From NCBI RefSeq assembly GCF_013408415.1, contig NZ_JACCAA010000001.1:1860001-1924000 (forward strand): DNA of 64,000 nucleotides. The letters run 5' to 3'. The notes beneath the pieces were generated by a model that saw only the letters and a program-made list of their open reading frames with translations, was not told the origin of the DNA and ran no database searches. This DNA is from Nocardioides daedukensis (GTDB lineage: Bacteria; Actinomycetota; Actinomycetes; Propionibacteriales; Nocardioidaceae). The position numbers and the translations under genes were made by a program. Below, piece after piece: positions 8,465-18,722 of the stretch; the first letter of the stretch is position 1, and every line of letters begins with the position of its first letter.

Positions 8465-9194
8465 CGATGCCGCCTTCTGTGTCCCGCGGCGCAGTGCCAC
8501 GCGTGTCCGGTCGTTCGGTGGTGCTCACAGCACGCTGCAGCATAGCGGCACCGACTTCGAGGATCAGAGCGACGACAGCCACCACGATCGCCCCGCCGAG
8601 CCCCTTGGGATAGTTGCCGTTGAAGAACCCGCTGGCGATCACGTTGCCCAACCCGGGGCCCGAGACCAGGGCCGCGATCGTGGCGGTCGCCCAGATCTGC
8701 ACCAACGAGAGCCGGACGCCGGCCGCCACCAGTGGCAGCGCGAGCGGGAGCTCGACCGAGCGGAACTTCTGCCAGCCGCTCATCCCCATCCCGTCGGCGG
8801 CGTCGCGCACGTCGGCGGGCACCTGGCTGACCCCGACGTGGGCATTGGTGACCAGCGGCGGCAGCCCGAACAGGGCCAGGGCGATCAGGGTGGCCAGCCC
8901 GGCGCGGCCATAGGGACCGAGGGTGTCGGTGCCGATCGGGTCGAACATCACCAGCAGCGCGAGTACGGCGAAGGTGGGCACGGCCCGGCCGACACCGGCG
9001 ACGTTGATCGCCAGGAACCCGGCCCGGCCGAGGTGTCCGAGCCACAGGGCCACCGGCAGGGCGATCACCATGGCGATGCCGAGGGCGGTGAAGGTGAGCA
9101 GCAGCTGCTGGACCAGCAGGTGCCACAGGCCTTCGGGGCCGCTCCAGTTCGCGCCGTCGGAGAGCCAGGCGAAGGTGTCGGCGAAGAGCTTCAT
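8391..9194 (-). CDS. osmoprotectant ABC transporter permease
   Basis: Integral membrane subunit with six or so hydrophobic segments and the BPD-type EAA loop (DAADGMGMSGWQKFRSVELP). The ATG at 9194 overlaps the stop of the preceding permease gene (ATGA), which decides the start; the earlier in-frame start would sit inside that gene. The last 40 residues are polar, acidic and threonine-rich, and are encoded where the gene overlaps the binding-protein gene. With the other permease it would form an OpuCB/OpuCD-like heterodimer. Confidence 0.88.
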   Translation of the reverse strand: MKLFADTFAWLSDGANWSGPEGLWHLLVQQLLLTFTALGIAMVIALPVALWLGHLGRAGFLAINVAGVGRAVPTFAVLALLVMFDPIGTDTLGPYGRAGLATLIALALFGLPPLVTNAHVGVSQVPADVRDAADGMGMSGWQKFRSVELPLALPLVAAGVRLSLVQIWATATIAALVSGPGLGNVIASGFFNGNYPKGLGGAIVVAVVALILEVGAAMLQRAVSTTERPDTRGTAPRDTEGGIDATTTDPDGGNTDALPGGGHGLRR

Positions 9195-9898
9195 CCGCGT
9201 GCTCCTGCCGTGCGGGTCCACGGAGTCGACAGGCGCTGGGCGAGCAGGAGCACCAGGTCGAGCAGCAGTGCCATCACCACGCAGATCAGGCTCACTGCCA
9301 GCACCTGCGCGCGGAAGTTAGAGTTCACCCCGTTGAGGAGCAGGATGCCCAGGCCGCCGTCATAGACGATCGCCCCGACGGTGGCCAGCGCGACCGTGGA
9401 GACGGTGGCGATGCGCAGGCCGGCGATGATCACCGGCAGCGCCATCGGCAGCTCGACGCGCCACAGCAGGCGGCCGCGGGAGTAGCCCATCCCGGTCGCG
9501 GACTCGATCACCTCGGGCGGAACCGCGCGCAGGCCCTCGATCATGTTGCGGACCAGGATGGTGAGCGAGTAGATCGCCAGGCCAACCACGACCGTGGTCC
9601 GCGACAGGCCGGTGAACGGCACGATCAGCGGGAAGAGTGCCAGCGACGGCAGCGTGTATAGACCGGTGCAGAAGCCGAGGATGAGCGACTCGAGGCGCTC
9701 GAACCTGCGCGCTGCCAGGGCCAGCGGCAGGGCGAGGGCCAGGCCCAGCAGGACTGCTGCGGCGGTGATCGTGAGGTGATCGAGGGTGGCGCTGATCAGC
9801 TCGTCGCCACGATCCTCGAAGTAGCCCATGCACATCCACTCGTTGACCGTCCGGCTGTAACAGGACGGCGCCGGGGCGGCCGCGTTCAGTAGGGTCAC
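9191..9898 (-). CDS. osmoprotectant ABC transporter permease
   Basis: Second OpuC-type membrane subunit, with the same EAA-type loop (SATGMGYSRGRLLWRVELP) and several transmembrane segments. The start is uncertain. A GTG at 9898 gives 235 residues and keeps an N-terminal SCYSRTVNEWMC segment like the cysteine-containing start common in relatives. ATG codons at 9835 and 9829 would remove it. With the GTG start only three bases separate it from the divergent ATPase gene, so at least one promoter must lie inside coding sequence. Confidence 0.85.
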   Translation of the reverse strand: MTLLNAAAPAPSCYSRTVNEWMCMGYFEDRGDELISATLDHLTITAAAVLLGLALALPLALAARRFERLESLILGFCTGLYTLPSLALFPLIVPFTGLSRTTVVVGLAIYSLTILVRNMIEGLRAVPPEVIESATGMGYSRGRLLWRVELPMALPVIIAGLRIATVSTVALATVGAIVYDGGLGILLLNGVNSNFRAQVLAVSLICVVMALLLDLVLLLAQRLSTPWTRTAGARG

Positions 9899-9901
9899 CG
9901 C

Positions 9902-10891
9902 ATGGACGCTACCGAAGACCCGATGATCCGTCTCGAGGGCGTGGGCAAGACCTATCAGGACGGGACGGTGGCCGTCCACGAGCTCGACCTCGACGTCGGG
10001 CGCGGCGAGATGGTCACCCTGGTCGGCCCCTCAGGATGCGGGAAGTCCACCACGCTCAAGATGATCAACCGGCTGATCGAGCCGACGACGGGCACGATCA
10101 GCATCGACGGCAGCGACGTGACCGACGCCGACCCGGTGAAGCTGCGCCGCAACATCGGCTACGTGATCCAGCAGGTCGGCCTCTTCCCGCACCAGCGGAT
10201 CGTGAACAACGTGATGACGGTCCCGCTGCTGCACGGCGAGAGCAAGGCGTTCGCGCGGGAACGGGCAATGGAGCTGCTCGAGCTGGTCGGTCTCGACCCC
10301 GCCCTGCACGCGGAGCGCTATCCGCACCAGCTCTCCGGCGGTCAGCGCCAACGCGTCGGCGTGGCTCGTGCACTCGCCGCCGATCCCCCGGTGCTGTTGA
10401 TGGACGAGCCCTTCGGCGCAGTCGACCCCGTCGTGCGTGGTCGCCTGCAGGAGGAGTTCCGCAGGCTCCAGCGCGAGCTGGGCAAGACCGTCGTGATGGT
10501 CACCCACGACATCGACGAGGCAGTGCGGATGGGCGACCGGGTCGCGGTCTTCGCCGAGGGCGGACGCCTGGCGCAGTACGACGTACCCGCGGCGGTCCTG
10601 GGTTCCCCGGCCGACGACTTCGTGGCCGACTTCGTGGGCAGCTCGCGAGGAATCCGTCGTCTGGCGGTGACCCCGATCGACGAGGCGTTGCTCGAGCCCC
10701 TCGAGGGTGTCAGTGCCGGCGACCTGGCCGCGGCGATCGACATCGACGCCACGCTCGAGGAGGCACTCGCGGTGCTGATGCGCGAGGACAAGGCCGTGCT
10801 GGGTGTACGTCGCGGCCCGCGGTTCCTCGGGGTGCTGACGCCGAACGGCATCCACCGGGCGCTGCGGGAGTCGGTGCGCTCGGCGCGGTGA
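9902..10891 (+). CDS. osmoprotectant ABC transporter ATP-binding protein with CBS region
   Basis: Energises the betaine/choline-type transporter encoded divergently. It has Walker A GPSGCGKST near residue 42, the Q-loop QQVGLFPH, signature LSGGQRQRVGVARAL, Walker B LLMDEP and the switch histidine VTHD. The last 80 residues resemble the CBS-type region of OpuA/OpuC ATPases, which in studied members senses ionic strength or nucleotides. Start at 9902 (MDATEDPMIRLEG); MIRLEG seven codons later is also possible. It is 329 residues, normal for the family. Confidence 0.9.
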   Translation: MDATEDPMIRLEGVGKTYQDGTVAVHELDLDVGRGEMVTLVGPSGCGKSTTLKMINRLIEPTTGTISIDGSDVTDADPVKLRRNIGYVIQQVGLFPHQRIVNNVMTVPLLHGESKAFARERAMELLELVGLDPALHAERYPHQLSGGQRQRVGVARALAADPPVLLMDEPFGAVDPVVRGRLQEEFRRLQRELGKTVVMVTHDIDEAVRMGDRVAVFAEGGRLAQYDVPAAVLGSPADDFVADFVGSSRGIRRLAVTPIDEALLEPLEGVSAGDLAAAIDIDATLEEALAVLMREDKAVLGVRRGPRFLGVLTPNGIHRALRESVRSAR

Positions 10892-10909
10892 CGCCGAGCC
10901 GTCAGTGGA

Positions 10910-11500
10910 TCAGGCCCGCTTGCGGACCTGGACCTGCTCCCACGCGGCCAGCTCTGCCTTGAGGTCGACGACCTCCTGCTCGAGCTCGGCAACGGAGACG
11001 ATCGCGTCCGCGGCACGGCTCTCGGCCTCTTCGAGGCGGGTGCTCTCCTCACCGAGACGACGCTCGGCCTGGTCGGCACGGCGCGACTCCGAGCCCAGCT
11101 TCAGCCTGGTCTCGGCCACCTGGCGCTGCGCGCCGGCCAGCTCGCCCTCCAGCTCGTGGATGAGCTTCTGGCGAGCCGCGATCCGCTCTGTCATCGTGCG
11201 GGCGAACTCGGCGTTCTCCTCGCTGCGGGTCTCGTCGAGCTTGCGGTAGGCCTGGGCCTGCTCGGCGCGGTCACGGGCTGCGTCACGGCGCGACTGGAGC
11301 AGTTCGGAGTGGGTGATCTTGGTGGCCACGGCACCGAGGATGACCGCGGTCACGGCAGAGACTGCGACCAGGACCGAGGATCCGCCGACCAGTGCGCCGA
11401 GGACGGCGAGGGTGGCGATCATGATGAGGACGACGGCAACCGTCACGCGAGTGGTGCGCTGGCGGCGGCGCATGACGGGTCGAGCATTCGGGGAAGCCAT
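10910..11500 (-). CDS. membrane-anchored coiled-coil protein, unknown function
   Basis: A 196-residue protein with a basic N-terminus (MRRRQRTTR), two close hydrophobic segments at about residues 19-60 and then a long heptad-rich region to the end (EEESTRLEEAESRAA-type sequence), predicting two membrane passes and a cytoplasmic coiled coil. No enzymatic motif is visible. It is the last gene of the dacB-to-folate run and lies 9 bp after the DUF3180 stop. Similar genes follow folK-DUF3180 in related actinobacteria; a cell-envelope scaffold role is only a guess. Confidence 0.75.
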   Translation of the reverse strand: MASPNARPVMRRRQRTTRVTVAVVLIMIATLAVLGALVGGSSVLVAVSAVTAVILGAVATKITHSELLQSRRDAARDRAEQAQAYRKLDETRSEENAEFARTMTERIAARQKLIHELEGELAGAQRQVAETRLKLGSESRRADQAERRLGEESTRLEEAESRAADAIVSVAELEQEVVDLKAELAAWEQVQVRKRA

Positions 11501-11509
11501 GAACTCACA

Positions 11510-11983
11510 CTAGGCTTCCTCGCCGTCGTCCCGGACCCGACACGCGCGTTCCAGCAGAAGTGCTGCGACACACATCGCCAGGCCGGCCACTGCGGCCAGT
11601 CCCGAGCGGATCATCCGCTGCTCGGCCAGCTCGGCGGGTTCGCCGATCCAGGCGATCGCATATCCGGCATATCCGCCGGCCACCAGCGCGCCGACCAGCG
11701 CGCACGCCTTGGCCAGCACCAGCAGGTTGACCGCCTTGTGCGGGTCGATCCAGCTCCGCCTCGAGATCGTCCGGTGGGTCACCCACGCCGTACCGGCCAG
11801 GAACGCGGCCACGAAGACCAGTGCGGCGACCTGGAGCCAGGTGACCACCGGGGACGAGTCGGCATAGTTCTGGGTGAGCGGACGCAGTGCCCAGCCGCCG
11901 ACAAGTCCTACGACGCCCCACGCTGCCAGTGCCGCGAACGGCGTCGGGGTGACGTGTGGTTCGGGCGACTGGTCCCGGGTCAC
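11510..11983 (-). CDS. DUF3180 family membrane protein
   Basis: Small four-helix membrane protein of 157 residues with hydrophobic segments near residues 17-35, 50-70, 88-110 and 125-145. The start is GTG at 11983, overlapping the folK stop as GTGA; the longer frame upstream is an arginine-rich shadow of folK. DUF3180 proteins habitually follow folK in actinobacteria, but no function is established. The acidic tail (RVRDDGEEA) is probably cytoplasmic. Confidence 0.82.
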   Translation of the reverse strand: MTRDQSPEPHVTPTPFAALAAWGVVGLVGGWALRPLTQNYADSSPVVTWLQVAALVFVAAFLAGTAWVTHRTISRRSWIDPHKAVNLLVLAKACALVGALVAGGYAGYAIAWIGEPAELAEQRMIRSGLAAVAGLAMCVAALLLERACRVRDDGEEA

Positions 11984-12549
11984 TGCACGTTGAGGGTGAG
12001 GTCCTCGCGGAGCTTGATCCCGCTCTCGTCGAGGCCCTCGAGGAGCTCGACGATCGGGCCGCTGTCGAGCAGGACCGCGTCGGACTCGAGCTCGGCCCAC
12101 GGGCGCAGCACGAAGGCGCGCTCCTTGGCCCGCGGGTGCGGCAGGGTCAGGAAGTCGTCGTCGGCACGGCGGTCGCCGACCACGATCAGGTCGACGTCGA
12201 GGGTCCGCGGCGCATTGCGCTCGACCGGGCGGACCCGGTGGAAGGCGTCCTCGATGGCCAGGGCACGGTCCAGGAGCGTCGGCGCGGAGAGGGTGGTGTC
12301 GATCAGCACGACGGCGTTGAGGAACTTCTCCGAATCGGCCGGGCTGGCGACCGGCTCGGTCTCGTAGACGCTGGAAACACCGGTGACCCAGACCTCCGGG
12401 GTGTCGGCAAGGGAGTCGACGGCCCCCTGGAGGGCGGTCAGACGTTCGCCGAGGTTGGAGCCCAACGCCAGGACCGCACGGCGGATGGGGTGCATCTCGC
12501 CGGTGAGGGTGTCGGCGTCGATGATGTTCGGGTTGGGGGTTTCAGTCAC
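11980..12549 (-). CDS. folK: 6-hydroxymethyl-7,8-dihydropterin pyrophosphokinase
   Basis: Transfers pyrophosphate from ATP to hydroxymethyldihydropterin. The 189-residue protein shows ALGSNLGER near residue 28, SSVYETEP, FLNAVV and the ATP/pterin signature RNAPRTLDVDLI near 111, with the PHPRAKERAFVL loop after it. A 20-residue N-terminal extension precedes the usual start. It overlaps folB by four bases upstream and DUF3180 by four bases downstream. Confidence 0.96.
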   Translation of the reverse strand: MTETPNPNIIDADTLTGEMHPIRRAVLALGSNLGERLTALQGAVDSLADTPEVWVTGVSSVYETEPVASPADSEKFLNAVVLIDTTLSAPTLLDRALAIEDAFHRVRPVERNAPRTLDVDLIVVGDRRADDDFLTLPHPRAKERAFVLRPWAELESDAVLLDSGPIVELLEGLDESGIKLREDLTLNVQ

Positions 12550-12929
12550 GGCTGCAACGTCCTCTTCCGGGTGATCGTCAGCGCGACATCCGAGAAAGTC
12601 GCGTCAATGGGGGCGTCCGGCTTGTGCACCGTCACCCGGCACCATTCAACACGATGCTCCAAGAGGCAGACATCCGCCACCCGTTGCGCAAGTGTTTCGA
12701 TGAGGTCCACCGGATCACGCTCCACGGCGGCCTTCACCGCCTCCACGAGGGTCCCGTAGTGAGCCGTGTCACGCAAGTCGTCGGAGGCCGCTGCGGGACG
12801 GGTGTCGATGCCGAGGACGAGGTCGATCACGAAGACCTGGCCGTCTCGTCGCTCGAAGTCGAAGACCCCGTGATGGCCGAAGCACTCGACCCCGGTGATG
12901 GCGAGTTCGTCGATGTTCTGGTCGTTCAT
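12546..12929 (-). CDS. folB: dihydroneopterin aldolase
   Basis: Cleaves 7,8-dihydroneopterin to hydroxymethyldihydropterin and glycolaldehyde. The 127-residue product has the family features GVECFGHHGVFDFERRDGQ at residues 13-31, the acidic D(L)VLG strand, the VDLIETLAQR helix and the VHKPDAPI loop near the C-terminus. Size is normal for FolB. It overlaps both neighbours by four bases. Confidence 0.96.
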   Translation of the reverse strand: MNDQNIDELAITGVECFGHHGVFDFERRDGQVFVIDLVLGIDTRPAAASDDLRDTAHYGTLVEAVKAAVERDPVDLIETLAQRVADVCLLEHRVEWCRVTVHKPDAPIDATFSDVALTITRKRTLQP

Positions 12930-13381
12930 TCACGCTCCACGTCGGTCAGGATCGGTCCGGACATGTGACTCCACAGGCGCCAGCCGACCTCGGTGCGGAC
13001 CAGCGTGCTGCTGACCGCCAGCCGCGACAGCGGCGCCTCGGCGACCTCCTCGAAGGACCGGTCGCCGGGCATCAGGACGTGTTCGATGCAGGTCAGCCGG
13101 GCCACGTCGCCCTGGACGGCGAAACGCAGGTCCTCGAAGAGGAACTGGATGCCACGGGTGAAGTCCATCGCTTCGGCGAGCTGCTCGAGCACGGCCTCGC
13201 GGCCCCACGTCGGCGACCCACCGGGGAAGGCGATCGAGATGTCCTCGGAGTCGAGCCACAGCTGTGCGGCGGCGGCGATGTCGGCGGCCTCCCAGGCGGC
13301 ATAGAAAGCCCGGTGGGTGGTCTCCACGTCCCGGATGGGCTCGCGATCCTGCGGAGCGTCGTCCTCGACCATCCGGGTCAC
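12926..13381 (-). CDS. NTF2/SnoaL-like protein in the folate operon
   Basis: A 151-residue alpha-beta cone-fold protein: helical start (HRAFYAAWEAADIAAAAQLW), SIAFPGGSPTWGREAVLEQL, then alternating strands ending in EVGWRLWSHMSGPIL. This is the pattern of SnoaL-like/ketosteroid-isomerase-type proteins, whose members are enzymes or binding proteins. It overlaps folP and folB by four bases each, so it is made together with the folate enzymes. The dephosphorylation of dihydroneopterin triphosphate has no assigned enzyme here, but linking this gene to that step is speculation. Confidence 0.8.
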   Translation of the reverse strand: MTRMVEDDAPQDREPIRDVETTHRAFYAAWEAADIAAAAQLWLDSEDISIAFPGGSPTWGREAVLEQLAEAMDFTRGIQFLFEDLRFAVQGDVARLTCIEHVLMPGDRSFEEVAEAPLSRLAVSSTLVRTEVGWRLWSHMSGPILTDVERE

Positions 13382-14244
13382 TGCGCGCCTCCGGGGTCCG
13401 CACTACCCCCGGGGTTCGACCGGAGCTGGGCCACCACGCGCAAGGCGTCCGATGCTGCGCCCACGTCGTGCACCCGCACGCCCCAGACGCCGTGCAGGGC
13501 GACGAGGGTGGTGAGGGCCGTGTTGGCGGCCTCTCGTCCGTCGACTGGCCGGGAGGATCCCTGGTCGTCGGCCAGGAGTGCGCCCAGGAAGGACTTGCGG
13601 CTGGCGCCGATGAGGACCGGCAGGCCGAGCTCGTCGAGGGCGGGCAGGGCTCGGAGCAGGTCCCAGTTGTGGGTGCCTCGCTTGGCGAAGCCCAGGCCGG
13701 GGTCGACGATGACCCGGTCGCGTCGGACACCGGCGGCCTCGGCGTCGGCGATCCGTGCGGCGAGCTCCTCGCACACCGCCGCGACCACGCCGCCGGGTCC
13801 GTCGTACACGGCAAGGTCCTGCATGTGCGTGCTGTGTGCGCGCCAGTGCATGGCGATGTAGTCCACGTCGTGCGCGGCCACCACCCGCAGGATCTCGGGA
13901 TCGGCGAGCCCACCGGAGACGTCGTTGATGATCGCGGCGCCGGCGCGGACCGAGGCCTCGGCCACCTCGGAGCGCATGGTGTCGACCGAGAGGACCGCAC
14001 CCTCGGCGCTGAGCGCCTCGATCACCGGGATCACCCGGTCCAGCTCCTCGCTGACCAACGGGCGCGTGGCACCCGGGCGGGTGGACTCCCCGCCGATGTC
14101 GAGGATGTCGGCACCCTGGGCGAGCAGGTGCCGGCCGTGCGCGATCGCCGCCTCGGTGGTGGCCCAGCGGCCACCGTCGGAGAACGAGTCGGGGGTGACG
14201 TTGACGATCCCCATGATCCGGGGCAGGTCCGCTGCCGTCACCAT
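13378..14244 (-). CDS. folP: dihydropteroate synthase
   Basis: Condenses hydroxymethyldihydropterin pyrophosphate with p-aminobenzoate. The 288-residue TIM-barrel protein has all landmarks: IMGIVNVTPDSFSDGG at 10-25, DIGGESTRPGA, VDTMRSEVA, INDVSGG, DPGLGFAK and IGASRKSFLG. The C-terminus ends in a short glycine-rich tail. ATG at 14244 lies just after an 11-bp tandem repeat that separates it from folE. Confidence 0.96.
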   Translation of the reverse strand: MVTAADLPRIMGIVNVTPDSFSDGGRWATTEAAIAHGRHLLAQGADILDIGGESTRPGATRPLVSEELDRVIPVIEALSAEGAVLSVDTMRSEVAEASVRAGAAIINDVSGGLADPEILRVVAAHDVDYIAMHWRAHSTHMQDLAVYDGPGGVVAAVCEELAARIADAEAAGVRRDRVIVDPGLGFAKRGTHNWDLLRALPALDELGLPVLIGASRKSFLGALLADDQGSSRPVDGREAANTALTTLVALHGVWGVRVHDVGAASDALRVVAQLRSNPGGSADPGGAQ

Positions 14245-14245
14245 G

Positions 14246-14300
14246 TCATCACCGGATCATCACTGGGTCGTCACCGAGTCATCACCGCGTCGTCACCGGG
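14246..14300. repeat. 11-bp tandem repeat between folE and folP
   Basis: Five head-to-tail units of 11 bp (tcatcaccgga, tcatcactggg, tcgtcaccgag, tcatcaccgcg, tcgtcaccggg) fill the folE-folP junction. The last one and a half units run over the folE stop (14293-14295), so copy-number change would alter the last FolE residues or the spacing to folP. Confidence 0.85.
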
Positions 14301-14903
14301 CGCTGTGGATGAGCGCCATCGCCTCGGAACGGGTGGCGGCGTTGTGCATCATGCCGCGCACCGCGGACGTGATCGTGCGGGCGCCGGCCTTGCGGACACC
14401 TCGCATGGTCATGCACAGGTGCTCGGCCTCGATCACCACGATCACGCCGCGGGCCTCGAGGATCTCGACCAGCGCATCGGCGACCTGGGTGGTCAGTCGT
14501 TCCTGGACCTGGGGCCGCTTGGCATAGACGTCGACCAGCCGGGCCAGCTTGGACAGGCCGGTGATCTTGCCGCTCTCTGCCGGGATGTAGCCGACGTGGG
14601 CGACACCGGTGAACGGGACCAGGTGGTGCTCGCACATCGACCAGAGCTCGATGTCACGGACCAGGACCATCTCGTCGTGGCCGATGTCGAAGGTCGTGGT
14701 CAGGACGTCCTCGGGAGCCTGGCGCAGGCCCGCGGTCACCTCGGCATACGCACGCGCGACCCGGGCCGGGGTCTCGCGCAGGCCCTCACGCTCGGGGTCC
14801 TCGCCCATTGCGTGGAGGAGCTCACGGACCGCGGCCTCGGCGCGGGCGTGGTCGAAGTCCGGGATGCTGGCAGGGTCCCGGTCGGCGGCACCGATCGGCG
14901 AGA

Positions 14904-14907
<4 letters not shown>
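14293..14907 (-). CDS. folE: GTP cyclohydrolase I
   Basis: Opens the guanine ring of GTP to give dihydroneopterin triphosphate, the entry to folate. The 204-residue protein has [14 protein letters not shown] near residue 40, the zinc ligands in [11 protein letters not shown] near 90-100 and HLCMTMRGV near 165, with ITSAVRG after it. The start overlaps the ftsH stop by four bases. The complete decamer-type C-terminus is present. Confidence 0.97.
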
Positions 14908-16964
<2,057 letters not shown>

Positions 16965-17084
16965 AGACTTCTCTCGGGACAGCTCAACACGTCGTGCGAG
17001 CGGTGACCATGTGAGGTTTGACGGTACATGGTCCCAGAAACCCTCCGGGTGTCAGGAGTCCAGGCCCTGAGTCCATGGGGCCGG

Positions 17085-17636
17085 TCAGGAGTAGACGTGC
17101 GGAGCGAGCGTCCCGATGTCGCGCAGGTTGCGGTAGCGCTCCTTGAAGTCGAGCCCGTAGCCGACCACGAACTCGTTCGGGATGTCCCAGCCGACGTACT
17201 TCGGCTCGACGGGCATTGCCAGCGCCTCCGGCTTGCGCAGCAGGGTGGCAATCTCGACGCTGGCCGGGTTGCGGCTGCTCAGGTTGGAGATCAGCCAGCT
17301 CAGGGTCAGCCCGGTGTCGATGATCTCGTCGACCACGAGGACGTGGCGCCCGGAGATGTCGGTGTCGAGGTCCTTGAGAATCCGCACCACACCGCTGGAC
17401 TTGGTGCCCGAGCCGTAGGAGCTCACCGCCATCCAGTCCATCTCGACGTGACCGTGCAGCGAGCGGGCCAGATCGGCCATCACCATCACCGCACCGCGCA
17501 GGACTCCCACCATCAGGAGCTCCTTGCCGGCGTAGTCGGCCTCGATCTGGGTGGCCATTTCCTTCAGCTTTGCCTGGATCTGCTCCTCGGTGAAGAGGAT
17601 GTTGACCAGATCGCTCTCGACGTCGGAGGCATCCAT
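17085..17636 (-). CDS. hpt: hypoxanthine phosphoribosyltransferase
   Basis: Purine salvage enzyme making IMP or GMP from hypoxanthine or guanine and PRPP. The 183-residue protein contains the PRPP-binding motif VVDEIIDTGLT (101-111), the flexible-loop segment SSYGSGTKSSG and YVGWDIPNEFVVGYGLDF near the C-terminus, which contacts the purine. The start ATG is at 17636. It follows tilS after a 120-bp gap filled by a triple palindrome. Confidence 0.95.
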   Translation of the reverse strand: MDASDVESDLVNILFTEEQIQAKLKEMATQIEADYAGKELLMVGVLRGAVMVMADLARSLHGHVEMDWMAVSSYGSGTKSSGVVRILKDLDTDISGRHVLVVDEIIDTGLTLSWLISNLSSRNPASVEIATLLRKPEALAMPVEPKYVGWDIPNEFVVGYGLDFKERYRNLRDIGTLAPHVYS

Positions 17637-17666
17637 GGGCGCCAGCCTGCCACACCGGCTCGGACG

Positions 17667-17751
17667 GAGTCACCGGGTACCCGGTGACTCTGGTGCTTCC
17701 CGGGCAAGATCTTGCCCGGGAAGTGGTGGAGTCACCCGGTACCCGGTGACT
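17667..17751. repeat. triple palindrome (REP-like) between tilS and hpt
   Basis: Three palindromes in a row: a perfect 24-mer at 17667-17690 (core CACCGGGTACCCGGTG), a perfect 28-mer at 17696-17723 (core GGGCAAGATCTTGCCC) and a near copy of the first at 17731-17750 with one mispaired position. The outer two are nearly the same sequence. On the minus strand they follow the tilS stop at once and could act as terminator or RNA-stabilising hairpins before hpt. No transposase is near. Confidence 0.85.
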
Positions 17752-17756
17752 TCTGA

Positions 17757-18722
17757 CTACTCCTGGGACGAGCGGAACTCGATCACGCCGCCGGTGCGGA
17801 AGGCCCGCAGGTGGCCCGGGAGGTCGATCCACTTCTGGCCGTGCCAGTCGGTGACGAGGCGGTCGACGGCGATCACGTGCTCGTGGAAGAGCTCGGCGCC
17901 GGGAGCGCCCGCGGCCAGGGCGGCAAGGCGCAGGACGCGGGTACGGATCGGGGCCGGCAGAGCTGCCAGCGAGTCGACGGTGAGGGCGTCGGCAGCGGCG
18001 TACGCCGTGTGGGTGAGGTCGTCGAGCAGCTCCATGTCGGGGCGGAGCAGGTCGGCGGTGCGGGCGAGCGCGACGGCCACGCCCGGGCCGAGCTCGGTCT
18101 CGAGCACCGGCAGCACCTTGTGCCGCACCCGGACCCTGGTGAACTTCGGGTCCTCGTTGTGCGGGTCCGCCCACACGCTCAGCCCTTCGGCCTCGCAGGA
18201 CTCCTTCGTGTCTGCGCGCGAGACGTCGAGCAGCGGTCGACGGAAGCGATCGAACTCGCGGCGCATCCCGGCCACGGCCCGGCCGCCGGATCCGCGCGCC
18301 AGACCGAGCAGCACGGTCTCGGCCTGGTCGTCACGGGTGTGGCCCAGGAGCACGAGCGCGGCACCGAAGTGATCGGCCATCTGCTCCAGCACCGCATAGC
18401 GGGCCTCGCGTGCCGCTGCCTCGGGTCCGCCGGCACCGTCCACGGACACCCGCGCGGAGACGGTCTCGTCGCAGCCCATCGCCGCCATCTGCGTGACAAG
18501 TGATGAGGCGCGCGTGTCCGATCCGTCCTGGAGCCCGTGGTCCACGGTCGCGCCGATCACCCGCAGGGCCATCCGCCGTCCCTCGAAGATCGTCGCGGCG
18601 AGCAACGCCAACGAGTCGGCTCCGCCTGAGCAGGCCACCACGACCGCCTCGCCGGGCGCGAGGGGGGCGAGCACTCGGCGTACCCCGATCCGCACCGCGG
18701 CCGTGGCCGGGTGGAGGGTCAT
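17757..18722 (-). CDS. tilS: tRNA(Ile)-lysidine synthetase
   Basis: Converts the wobble cytidine of tRNA-Ile(CAU) to lysidine, needed to read AUA. The 321-residue protein has the PP-loop SGGADS at 32-37, ATVDHGLQ near 57, LLGHTRDDQAETVLLGLARGSG (family signature, in part) and RRPLLDVSR. It is the short actinobacterial form, with only part of the C-terminal TilS domain. It overlaps the metalloprotease gene by four bases; hpt and ftsH follow, a common actinobacterial order. Confidence 0.95.
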   Translation of the reverse strand: MTLHPATAAVRIGVRRVLAPLAPGEAVVVACSGGADSLALLAATIFEGRRMALRVIGATVDHGLQDGSDTRASSLVTQMAAMGCDETVSARVSVDGAGGPEAAAREARYAVLEQMADHFGAALVLLGHTRDDQAETVLLGLARGSGGRAVAGMRREFDRFRRPLLDVSRADTKESCEAEGLSVWADPHNEDPKFTRVRVRHKVLPVLETELGPGVAVALARTADLLRPDMELLDDLTHTAYAAADALTVDSLAALPAPIRTRVLRLAALAAGAPGAELFHEHVIAVDRLVTDWHGQKWIDLPGHLRAFRTGGVIEFRSSQE

